In this document: piece by piece, positions 24,814 to 35,283 of the stretch | Numbering within the stretch: position 1 is the first letter of the stretch | How the letters are laid out: every line of letters starts with the position of its first letter | Assembly: GCA_003550325.1 (NCBI GenBank) | Contig: QKWP01000599.1 | Span: forward strand, 1-64,000 | Length of the DNA: 64,000 nucleotides | Reading direction: 5' to 3' | DNA from: Gigaspora rosea | Lineage: Eukaryota > Glomeromycota > Glomeromycetes > Diversisporales > Gigasporaceae | The notes under the pieces: generated by a model | Told to the model about the DNA's origin: nothing | Database searches by the model: none | The model's input: the letters and a program-made list of their open reading frames with translations, nothing else | Program-made: the position numbers and the translations under genes

Positions 24814-25352
24814 CCCTATAAGAAATGGACCGTAAAGGTACGGGTTGGCGGCGTAAAGGCAGGATTTGGTGGCATGGATTAAACCCGTATTTGGTACGTA
24901 GGAGGCTTGGATTGGCACGGATTTTTGGCCGGGTATTAGCGTGAATTAACGTGTGATAAAAAAAAAAATACATACAAGTGATTACATAAATTTATATCAA
25001 CAAATTGAACAAACTAGCTGCACTTGTATCAAAATGTTGTAAGGAATTTTTTTGTTAAGACACAAGAACAGTTTCATTAGTGAAATTATGAGATATCGCA
25101 ATTTTTTTTAAAAAAATCGTATATTGATCTTTCGCTCTTCGTGAAACGAGCCAACACGTACCACCCTCGACACGTATCATTCCGTGAAATGAAGGTGCCA
25201 TTACGTATGACGTGACATAACGTGCCACCTCCCCCGTACCATTTTTACCGTGATATTCCGTCAACACCTCTATACGTACCACTCCGACTGTGCCATTCCG
25301 TGGATTCCAGACACCAACCTGTACCATACCCCGGACCACTTTTTTTATAGGG
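24814..25352. mobile_element. 539-bp TIR element with CCCTATAARAAA ends
   Basis: Inverted ends of about 36 bp: CCCTATAAGAAATGGACCG...GGTACGGGTTGG and the complement of CCCTATAAAAAAAGTGGTCC...GGTACAGGTTGG. The interior near both ends is GC-rich with repeated GGTAC/GGAAT words. An open minus frame at 25055-25339 follows from this repetitive sequence and is not accepted as a gene. No clear target duplication. Confidence 0.75.
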
Positions 25353-26005
25353 ATTAGTTCATATAAAGTGAGTATAAAAATTTTTAAGAAAAATGGTAAT
25401 TTTTATAATGAATTTTTTTTACGACCAAAACCATCAGCTTATAGATGTACATATATAATTCATGACAAATCAAATGTTAATAAGGGATAAACTAGAGTTA
25501 CGTTTTTAGAATATTTGGAATTTAAGTTTATTGTATTAGTTGTATACGTATTGTAAATTTAAATATTGATTTATATTATAGTTATTTAATCAAAAAACGA
25601 TGTCGCTATTAGCAAAAAATAAAAAAATAAACATAATCCAAAAAGATTTGAAGACATTTTTTCCGGTCCATATCAGAACTATCATCCGATCCCTACCTGG
25701 TACACATTTTCCGGGTGTTTAAATTTTTAGATCTTAAATTTTCTCTTAAGTCATAAATAACAACAGCAAAATAATGAACATTTTAGTGAATTGATTGTCC
25801 ATAATATAAACTTATTCGTAAATTTGTCTATGATAAGATGATTGTATGTGAAGCGAGTAGAACTAATCGTTATTTTGTATATTTTACTATAAAGTTTCGT
25901 ATGGGTGGCAATCATTTCACCGGCAACAATTGTTTAATCTAAATACTAATAAAGTAAATATTGCTTAACTATAAGTTTAATATAATACTTGTATCAGTAA
26001 CTTCA
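25353..26005. other. Non-coding stretch downstream of the kinase gene
   Basis: AT-rich 3' flank of the minus-strand kinase gene. No feature recognised. Confidence 0.4.
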
Positions 26006-26114
26006 TTAATTGGGAAGTTCAATGGATTCAATAGGTCTGCTTGCTAAAAATAAAATTTAAAATTATTTAAGCAAAACCATATTTGATATATAGAAAATTT
26101 TTTCAAATAGATAC

Positions 26115-26340
26115 CTTTAATTGTATTTAATATTTTTTGTGTATTAATCATTTTACTAATGTACATAAAATCTGGATGATTTGGTAAATTATTTGGAAAA
26201 TTTTCAGCTATTTTATCAGCATTTAAGAATTGCTTTTTAATTTCATTATTATCCGAAACTTCCATGCTTTTAATCCATTTTTTAAGTTCATCAACAACTC
26301 TCCAAGCAGATGGTCGTTCATTAGGATCAGAATCCATGCA
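26115..26340 (-). CDS. Kinase gene exon: C-lobe tail beyond the insertion
   Basis: Begins directly after the transposon's second TSD copy with CMDSDPNERPSAWRVVDEL, the usual kinase subdomain XI (the R in NERPSAW). Ends with AAAG|GTATCT at 26115/26114. The intron 26044-26114 closes with TTTTTAG, and a 38-nt last exon (26043-26006) follows. Confidence 0.85.
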
Positions 26341-26348
26341 TTGCTCAG

Positions 26349-29300
26349 CAGGGTTGGTAAATGACCAGGTCATTTGACTATTTTTTAAATGACCTCAAAT
26401 GACATTGAAATGACCGGGTCATTACGAGTCATTAAGCATCATACAAATGATAATAGATAGTGTAACGTAATGATAAGCATGCAAAGTTTGTTTTATGTGC
26501 GCCCAGGAAGTTGAAGTATAGATTATGGCTGACACTCATTACTATTTTGATTTAGTATTTGTATTCATTATGCATATAATATGTATAGCGATAAGATAAA
26601 AATGAAAGAATTGTTATTAGTAGAAGATCGGGCTCTTTTCCCCAATTCAAATCAGAATAAATACATACATATCATACTATTATTATTGTAAGAGTCGAAA
26701 AATGAGGTGGCCATAAATAATATAATAATGAAAATGAAAGAACGAATTTTGAAAGGCAAGGATTGATAACATTAATGCAATAAATAATAATATCTATGAA
26801 TGTGCAATAAATAATAATATCTATGAACATGCTATTTAAAGCATGAAGAAGTATAACGAATATGACGAAGTAAGGCGAAGTTGTCGAAGTATGTCGAAGC
26901 ATGACGAACATGAAAAAGTAATGCAATTATTTTATCAATGCATTTTCGGGACAGAAGAATCAGGGCTTTTTTCTATGAAGTATCGTAAAGAACTTTCACC
27001 ATAAAACAATACAATTTGTGTCTTTAAGATAGATGTGAGCATAAGCTCATAAAAATTATATAGTATAGCATAAGTCGAAATATTAAAGAATAACATGAAA
27101 AAAATATATATAAAAGGAGACGTTACCTAATAGTTTAAATGAAGCCTTACAAGTGAAAATGAAAATGTGAGTATTAAAGAATTGTTATTATTATTATACA
27201 TTTGGTACAAAATTTAACCGGAAATTTTCCGTCTCTAATTTTAGCATATATGGAAATGGGCATCGTGCTATTTTACGATAAAACTTACTAATAAATATCT
27301 CGGACGTTTTTTTTTCACACCAAGCTTTACGATGGCTAAAAAAAAACATAATTTTAGAGAGTTTTTTCATCTGGTTGCACCCGAGAACCCAAAAGCCAAC
27401 AAAAAGGCAGTTTGCCTTTCGTGTGTACGGAAATACACCTTACAAGTTGCTATTACGAAACCTGAGTGCTTCGTTCCCAACAAGGCAAAGTTATGCCGGA
27501 ACCATCTTCGAAACTGTATAAACTTTAATACTGAATATAATGAGGATGAAGTCTTAGAAATTCTTTCACGATCAGTTCCTGAAGACTATAAAAAAAAAAA
27601 GAGTGGCAAAAGTAATTATAATTATTTAGTTATATATTTGAGCAATTTTTGCCAGTGTAATAATTACTTTCTAATAAACTATAGAAGCTAAAGTTAATTC
27701 TGAGTCTGAAGACGAAGCTTCTGATACATCAATTACCAATGTATCTACATCAACATCCACTAACCAGTCTACTTCAAACGTTAAAAGGCAAACATTACTT
27801 CCCTGTATTTCACGTCCACTATCTGATAAGGATATGTTGCATTTTGAGAACTTGGTGTTACGCATGATCGTATCAAACGGTCTTCCTTTTTCCTTTACGG
27901 AGAACCAAGAAACACAGGATGTTTTTAATTTTATCATGCCAGCTTTGAAGCTGCCGAATCGAAGAGCAATAAGTAATAGAGTTCTTCCAAATATTTCAAT
28001 GAATGTAACTAAAGAGATTTTGCAACAAGCACGCGCAGATAAAATTGGTGTAACTGCAGCCTTCGATGGCTGGACAAATATTAAGCGAGAACATCTTTTT
28101 GGTGTTGTGTTAATAACCTCTCAAGGTAGACCATTGATTTGGAATGCATGTGATATCAGCGATCAACGCTCACAAACTGAAGATGCTAAACTGCTTATTA
28201 AAAGTATAATGGACAATGCAGAGGAAGAGGGTATAAAAATCAACTGTTATGTATCAGATTCCGCAGGCGAGTACGCAGCTGCAAGGTAAATTTTAAATGT
28301 TTGTAAATATATATATTTTAAATATTATAAATAATTTAATTTGGTTTTTAAAGGCGACAACTGAGAGTTAAACATCCTGATAAAGTTTTTTTGCCTTGTA
28401 TGGCACATCAAGTCAATTTGGTCATCGGTGACATCTTTAAAGAATCAGACGCTTACAAAAAAGCATCAAAAAATGCAATACGAATTATAAGCTTTTTTCA
28501 TTCGTCTTCATATTTTACTGGCTTATTACGAAATGAACAAATGTCTTATTATGGGCAACCTATATCTCTTATTACCCCAGCTGAAACACGATGGAACAGC
28601 TTCTATTTTTGTTTTTATTCTGTTTTGAAAAATGAAGCTGCACTTAAAGTAAGTAATTAATGTAACGGATTAACGTGAAATCAGATTAAAATGAAATATA
28701 GCTGAAAATTAAATTTTCGAAGGTGCATTTTTTAATATTAGGGATTAAGGTTTGAAGTTAGTTTTAAAGTAGAGTTTATATTAAGCAAGTAGAAGTGGAG
28801 TTTAAAGTGTTAAATAGAAATATATTTTATTTTAAACTAATTTCATTATAATCCGTGACAATTAATACTTAAAATGTTAGTAAAAGCAAAATTATTTTTA
28901 GTTAAAATTAGATCTTTAAACTAATTATATTCGTAATTAGACATTGGCTACAAAACTTTCACCTGCAAGAATTGGAACTAGTATCTCTAGAAGTGGACTT
29001 TCACGACAACGATTTATGTCTAAAGATACCAATGCAGACAAAATGCTTCCACATGATATTATATTGATTCTACAAGATCCTAATTTTTGGAATCAACTTT
29101 ACGAACTTCAAGATCTGTTATTTCCATTGTGAGGTGTGTTGAACAAACTCCAAAAAGATGTTGCATGATTACACGAAATTGTACACTGTTTTGGTTGGCT
29201 TATTAATGTTTTTGCAAACCATAAAGATGACTATTTTTCTGATCATATGGTAGCACGTTTAGAAAATCGATGGGCTCAATGGGAACAACCTTTACTTTTA

Positions 29301-31175
29301 CTATCATTTATTCTACACCCAAAATATCAACTTTCAAAGTTTTCTTTAAATACTTCGGGTCTTACCTACACACATTTTGCTCAATGGCTAAATTACTATT
29401 ACTTTGTGTGGTTTGAAAAAACACCAACACGCATATTACGTGAATTTTTATCATATCAAAGAGAGGAATTTCCTTTTAATAAGGATACATACGATCAATT
29501 AGATGAAAATATTGTTGATTTTTGGGACATGGCTAAAGGGTCAGCACCAGAATTATCTCAATTAGCATTACAACTATTTGGTATATGTGTTAATTCGGCT
29601 TCAGTTGAACGATTATGGTCAACTATGGGCTTTTTTCACACTAAGTGACGAAACCATTTACCAGTACATATATTATTTTTATTTTTAATTTAATTTTATC
29701 TTGCTAATTTAATTTTATCTTACTAATTTAATTTTATCTTATAATTTAATTTTATCTTACTAATTTAAATTTAAGTTTAAAAAAGTGTTAGCGATGAGTC
29801 AGTTACGTAGTGATATAATAAGCAAGAGAAAACGTGTAGAAATTGAAAATGCTGAACGACAATACAAACGAATTCATGTTGCAGCCCCAATTCAACCTTA
29901 TGATGAAGAAGATAGAATGCAAGAATCGCAAGAATCTTTATCTTTTGAAAGAAATAGTGAAACTCAGCCATCAACTTCTAAAAATCTGTTGGCTGAAGTT
30001 GAATCAAGTAACGCCCTCGAAACAATTGATGAAACAACTGAAGAAAATATGGTTGATAATTCTGATAATGACATAGCTGATGATGCTGAAGATGATTGGT
30101 CATATATGATTGAGAATTGGATTAGCATGGTGGATACTGAAATTCAGTTAGATGTTGGAGAAACTATAAGTGATGAAGAATTTGAATTCAAACTTGGAGG
30201 GCGAACTACTCATCCAGCTGAGGATCTTTCAGCAAAATGGAAATTATCTCGATTATTTGATGATGCATTGGGAGCTCCTATTTCTTTTGCCTTTCAGTAA
30301 CTATTACACGAGGTAAAATAATATTAGTCAATTTGGGGTTATTGTTTTTTAATTGAAAGATTTTTTTCGAAAATTTGTTGATAAACCAAGATTTACAAAT
30401 GGAGGATATTAAGATTTAAAATTGCATTATCATCCAATCCTAAAAACTTGTCTAATAAAAAAGCATTTTGCACTGAAAACTTGTCAACTTTTATAAATTT
30501 TCGAAGATAACATCTACGAACATACTTAGCTATAAACATATTTTGAGATATAAAATTTTCGGATTTAAAAACTTTATTTAGATATTTTAAGATACTTACA
30601 AAATCGTAGCTATCTATGTAACTTTAAAATTGTTATTTCGAAAATTTTCATGATAAATGTAAGCAAAACATTTGAAATTTCTAGTTAGCTAGTATTTCAA
30701 AAATAAGTTCATATTAACTCAAAAATAAATAATGCTTCAAGATTTTCCAATAAAGCTATTCTACTATAAAATTCTTCGTTTAAGCATAATAAAATAATAC
30801 AATTAACACATGTACTGTATTTGCATGTTATTTCCGGACATGCATGCACGATATTTCGAATTATTTTGACATGCTTTTGCGCATTGTTTTGGAACGCGCA
30901 TAAGAGTTAAAAAAACAATTTTCAAAAAATGTGAATTTTGAAATAACGTGCATGCGCGTCATTACATGCAAATACGGTATATCGATCTATTGATTCACAT
31001 ATTTCTTTACTGGTATATTGGTTCCATTACAACAATTTCATATATTTGAATCCACCAATCAAATTACATTAATTTTTAAATGACCTCATAGGTCATTTAG
31101 CCTTTCGAAATGACACGTGACTGGTCACTAGTCATTTGAGTCATTTGGGTCATTTCAGGTCATTTACCAACCCTG
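26349..31175 (+). mobile_element. 4,827-bp hAT transposon inserted in the kinase gene
   Basis: Terminal inverted repeats CAGGGTTGGTAAATGACC (26349) and the complement at 31175. Perfect 8-bp target duplication TTGCTCAG at 26341-26348 and 31176-31183, the hAT signature. Both ends are studded with AAATGACC/GGTCATTT words over about 100 bp. It carries one plus-strand transposase gene (27332-30300). The intact TSD and the otherwise open host gene show a recent insertion. Confidence 0.95.
27332..30300 (+). pseudogene. BED-finger hAT transposase, nearly intact with three stops
   Basis: Exons 27332-27611, 27685-28285, 28354-28648, 28941-29663 and 29776-30300 join in one frame of about 807 codons. 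Introns are 73, 68, 292 and 112 nt, all GT...AG, and the last contains 19-bp tandem repeats. Domains: BED-type finger (AVCLSCVRKYTLQVA, HLRNC) within residues 1-70; DUF659-like core with VTAAFDGWTNIKREHLFGVV and CYVSDSAGEYAAARRQLR; the invariant MAHQVNLVIGDI block; C-terminal dimerization LFGICVNSASVERLWSTMGF; acidic tail. In-frame TGA codons at 29130, 29166 and 29646 disable it, and the last two fit CGA-to-TGA changes. This protein would cut and paste its own element, but this copy cannot make it full length. Confidence 0.9.
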
Positions 31176-31751
31176 TTGCTCAGCCAATTTAATATAGCAT
31201 TCTGGAGTTCCTTGTGCAAATTCTGGTCGTAATCCAATGCAAATTTTTACAGCAAGCTCTTCATTAAATTGATAACCATCAAAAGGTCTTTGGCCAGTTG
31301 ACATCTCTGACATGATGACTCCAAAGCCATAAATATCAGCGGCAACTGTAAACCCCTGACCTAATAAAACCTCTGGAGCGACGTAAGGCATGACACCATA
31401 AACACAACCCTCTGAATCATCTACATAAGAATTTTTTGATAGTCCCATATCAGAGATGTAAGATTTCATATTTTCGCTAATTCCTTTATGTTGCAAAATA
31501 TTACCACTATGAAAATCTGCATGAATTATGCCTGCATAATGAATTTGATATAAATCCTCTGACATATCTAATAGTAGTTTTAATTTGGCTTGCCAGTTAA
31601 GGTCACGAAAATTTGTTCTTAAAAACTTATAAAGATTTCCACTGTTAGCATATTGAAATACCATTATATATTCATTCGTTTCTATATTTTGAGTTAGGCC
31701 ATATATTTTGAGCTTGCTACCAATTAATATACATTTCATGTGATTTTTGAA
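31176..31751 (-). CDS. Kinase gene exon: catalytic core up to the hAT insertion
   Basis: Encodes FKNHMKCILIGSKLKIYGLT, EYIMVFQYANSGNLYKFLR, the catalytic loop HADFHSGNIL, DMGLSKN, the activation-segment end APEVLL, and ADIYGFGVIMSEMSTGQRPF. It stops at LAEQ where the transposon begins. Codons of the 8-bp duplication (CTGAGCAA) are the last of this half and are repeated at the other end of the element. Confidence 0.85.
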
Positions 31752-31832
31752 CTTAACGAATTTATAAAAATGAATTTATAAAAATGAATTAATACAACTA
31801 TATTTTTAATAACAATAACAAATTTAACTTAC

Positions 31833-32196
31833 TTCATTCAAAGAAGAATCTGATAGGGTTTTGATAGCAACGGCGCTGAATGGTTCACGAGATCTTATAT
31901 AGTAATGGTCTTTTGTTTTCTCAATTTTTCGTATACCATCTGACCAAGTTGCAGAGTATACGCAGCCAAATCCACCTTCACCAACTTTATCAGTGATGCT
32001 TAATTTATCAAATGGAATCCATTCAATAGCATTTTCGTATCTAGAAGATCTAAGTTGAAACTCTTTTATACAACAGTCAACATCTTTATTTCTACATGTC
32101 CACATTCGAATCATTATTTCAGGATCACACGTAGTGCACCAAGATTCATGCGTGTTATATTTATTACAGTGCTTGCATATTCCATATTTAGAATCC
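31833..32196 (-). CDS. Kinase gene exon: Cys-rich lead-in and N-lobe
   Basis: Acceptor AAAAAAG at 32197-32203, then G, GAT, TCT. Only this phase is open, because a stop appears in the direct frame. Encodes KYGICKHCNKYNTHESWC, then IEWIPFDKLSITDKVGEGGF and the VAIK lysine. Donor GTAAGT at 31832-31827, followed by an 81-nt intron (31752-31832) with acceptor TTAAG. Confidence 0.85.
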
Positions 32197-32446
32197 CTTT
32201 TTTGTTATATAATAATATATTATTTATTTTACTTGTTTAGATGATCTTTAATTTTAATACAAATAATTTTATACTTACCGACTAGTGTTCTTATTCAATA
32301 AATAATTTACGATGAATTACTAATTTTAAATTAGATCAGATCAAATATGTATATTTTTATACTCACCTAAATTAATGTGAATAAAAAAAAAATTAAATAG
32401 TAAAAAAATATGAACCTGAATAGGTTATTTTAATAAAACATAGTTT

Positions 32447-32710
32447 ATTAGGGTTTCATAAATAATGATTTTGCATCCGATTTCAGACAAAATAATTGAT
32501 TATTTACTTCAAAATGTATGATACATAATTCCTATTTTTTTCACGTATAGATATATTTACATAACCATTTACCAGTAAATATATATCAAAAAAAAGTTAA
32601 TTTATTGACGTGTGTTTTTATTTAATTCATTTTGCCGGATTTTGAAATAGATGTAGGATCTTTTAAACTTCCACTATTCTCAAAATATATTAATTATGAA
32701 ACCCCCTAAT
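32447..32710. mobile_element. 264-bp MITE inside an array intron
   Basis: Ends ATTAGGGTTTCATAA and the complement of ATTAGGGGGTTTCATAA. It lengthens the array intron 32367-32733 to 367 nt without touching its donor or acceptor. No clear target duplication. Confidence 0.6.
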
Positions 32711-34357
32711 ATATAAATGATTTTTATACTCACTCACTAAATAAATAGGGATAAAAAGAAATTAAATAATAAATTCACATGAACTTGAATTTAATTAATT
32801 AGTTTATTACGTAAATGATCTTTAGACTCACAAACTAGATTAATGCGAATAAAAAGAAATTAAATAGTAAATAAACATGAACTTGAATAACTTATTTTAA
32901 TAAGTAAATGATTTTATACTTACGTACTAAATTAATGCGAATAAAAAGAAATTAAATAGTAAATAAACATGAGCTTGAATAGCTTATTTTAATTACTTAG
33001 TTTAATATGTAAATGATCTTTATACTCACTTTCTAAATTAATGCGAATAAAAAAATTATAAACATGAACCTGAATAGCGTATTTTAATTGTTTAGTTTGA
33101 TACGTAAATGATCCTTATACTCACAAACTAAATTAAATTATATAGTAAACATGAACTTGAATAGCTTATTTTAATTACTTAGTTTAATTCGTAAATGATC
33201 TTTATACTCACTCCCTAAATTAATGCGAATAAAAAGAAATTGAATAATTAAATAGTAAATAAGCACGAACTTGAATAGCTTATTTTAATTAATTAATTTA
33301 ATACGTAAATGATCTTTATACTCACGCCCTAAATAATGCGAATAAAAAGAAATTAATAGTAAATAAATATGAACTTGAATAGCTTATTTTAATTAATTAG
33401 TTTAATACGTATATGATCTTTATACTTACAAACTAAATTAATGCGAAAAAAAGAAATTAAATAGCAAATAAACATAGCTTGTTTTAATTATTTATTTTAA
33501 TGATCTTTATACTCACATTCTAAATTAATGGCGAATAAAAAGAAATTAAATAATTAAATAGTAAATAAACATGAACTTAGAATAGCTAATCTTAATTACG
33601 CAGTTTAACACGTAAATGATCTTTATACTCACCCACTAATTAATGAGAACAAAAAGAAATTAAATAGTAAATAAACATGAACCTGAATAGCTTATTTTAA
33701 TTACTTAGTTTAATACATAAATGATCTTTATACTCACAACCTAAATTAATGTGAATAAAAAGAAATTAAATAGTAAATAAGCATGAACTTGAATTTTAAT
33801 TACTTATTTAATATATAAATGATCTTTATGCTCACTCCCTAAATTAATGCAAATAAAAAGAAATTAAATAGTAAATAAACATGAACTTGAATTTTAATTA
33901 CTTAATTAATACGTTAATGATCTTTATACTCACAGACTAAATTAATGAGAATAAAAAGCAATTAAATAGTAAATAAACGTGAACTTGATTTTTAATTACT
34001 TAATTTACTACGTAAATGATCTTAATACTCACCAACTAAATTAATGCGAATAAAAAGAAATTAAATAGTAAATAAACATGAACTTGAATTTTAATTACTT
34101 AATTTAATACGTAAATGATCTTTATACTCACCCACTAAATTAATGTGAATAAAAAGAAATTAAATAAACTTGAACTAGAATTTTAATTACTTAATTTAAT
34201 ACGTAAATAATCTTAATACTGTACTCACAGACTAAATTAATGCGAATAAAAAGATATTAAATTGTATATAAGCATGAACGTGAATAGCTTATTTTATTTA
34301 ATACGTAAATGATCTTTATACTCACTAACTAAATTAATGTGAATAAAAAGAAATTAA

Positions 34358-34957
34358 GTGGAAGATCGCAGATAAAGGGTATAAAATGATCGACATTTTA
34401 TAATAAATCACGGCGGAATTTAATAGTAAATTTTTATAGTGTGCGAATGGGGCTTGCTTACATATAAAAGTATTTTTTTTATTAAGTAACACTTTCTTGT
34501 TGCTTAATTAAAAGTCGTAGAGCTAATTCTTGTGATTCTAATGGTAGTAAAATCATCAAAATCGGTTTGATAAATCATAAGATACGAGTATTTTTCAATT
34601 GTTTACTATAGAGTTTTTTCTTATGAATTGAAGCACATGGCGTTCCACTTACTATATAAGGTAATAGTCACATAGGACCCCGGATAATACTAACAGAGGT
34701 ACAATTACTTAAACCGGACATGTTTTTATTAAATTTGACTATTTTTTTGGCCCAAACCTTTCTAAATTCTGGTCAAATTAAAATTTAATTTTATTTTGGC
34801 CAGAATTGAAAAAAAGTTTGGGCCAAAAAAGTGGACAAAATGTCTGAAAATTTACTATTAACTCACCTCGTACCTCTGTTAGTATTATCCGGGGTCCTAG
34901 TCACATGCCCGCCGATTTTTACTATGAAATTTGTTCCCTTTAACTGCGGACTACTAA
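34358..34957. mobile_element. 600-bp TTAA-flanked element inside an array intron
   Basis: TTAA at 34354-34357 and 34958-34961. Inverted ends contain CGCAGATAAAGGG and the complement of CGCAGTTAAAGGG. The interior (AAAAGTCGTAGAGC, ATCATCAAAATCGG) resembles the foldback unit at 7547-8397, so the two appear related. It contains a nested MITE (34674-34898) and expands the intron 34329-35030 to 702 nt. Confidence 0.7.
34674..34898. mobile_element. 225-bp hAT-type MITE, nested
   Basis: Perfect long inverted ends starting AGGACCCCGGATAATACTAA and an exact 8-bp duplication AGTCACAT at 34666-34673 and 34899-34906. Inner arms (GGCCCAAAC, GGCCAGAATT) also pair. Non-coding. Confidence 0.9.
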
Positions 34958-35283
34958 TTAAATATTAAATAAACATGAACTTGAATAGCGTATTTTAATT
35001 ACTTAGTTAATAAGAGTTTTTTGTACTCACATTCTAAAATTATTTGTAAAAATGTTGATTGAATCAATAGTCAACCACAAATTTGATATTTATCTAACAC
35101 ATTTAACTAGTAATAAATATTTTATACTTACTCACTATGCAAGTAATTTAAAACTATTACTTAATAAAAATTGTTAAATTTTAAATCAAAATAATTATTC
35201 TTATTCTTACTCCCTATGATTACAGTAAATAGATGAGATTTTCTATTTTAAAATAAAAATTAAAAAATAAATAAATAACCAAC

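Larger units (their letters stand above)
32279..35213 (-). other. Array of ~23 tandem introns separated by 3-nt micro-exons
   Basis: Reading minus strand, most units run GTGAGTATAAAGATCATT... to ...TTCGCATTAATTTAG, then exactly three nucleotides, then the next donor. Triplets by start (lowest) coordinate: 35211 GGA; 35132 TGA; 35031 AAT; 34326 TTA; 34229 TCT; 34132 TGG; 34033 TTG; 33934 TCT; 33836 GGA; 33738 GTT; 33633 TGG; 33517 AAT; 33430 TTT; 33326 GGC; 33212 GGA; 33125 TTT; 33030 AAA; 32924 TAC; 32832 TTT; 32734 TGA; 32279 TCG. At 32366/32367 AG abuts GT with no exon. Introns are 70-113 nt except two enlarged by insertions (367 and 702 nt). Joined with the Sel1 end (AA) and the kinase exon (G, GAT, TCT), the frame is open, beginning KDEIYLGC and ending LNTFDRDSKYGIC. 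The other phases contain stops. Splicing is inferred from motifs and frame; no RNA was seen. Confidence 0.7.

Noticed and set aside
25055-25339. Open minus-strand frame of 94 codons (MVRGMVQVGVWNPRNG...)
   Set aside because: It lies in the GC-rich, GGTAC-repetitive end of a TIR element. The residues mirror the DNA repeats and no domain is visible.
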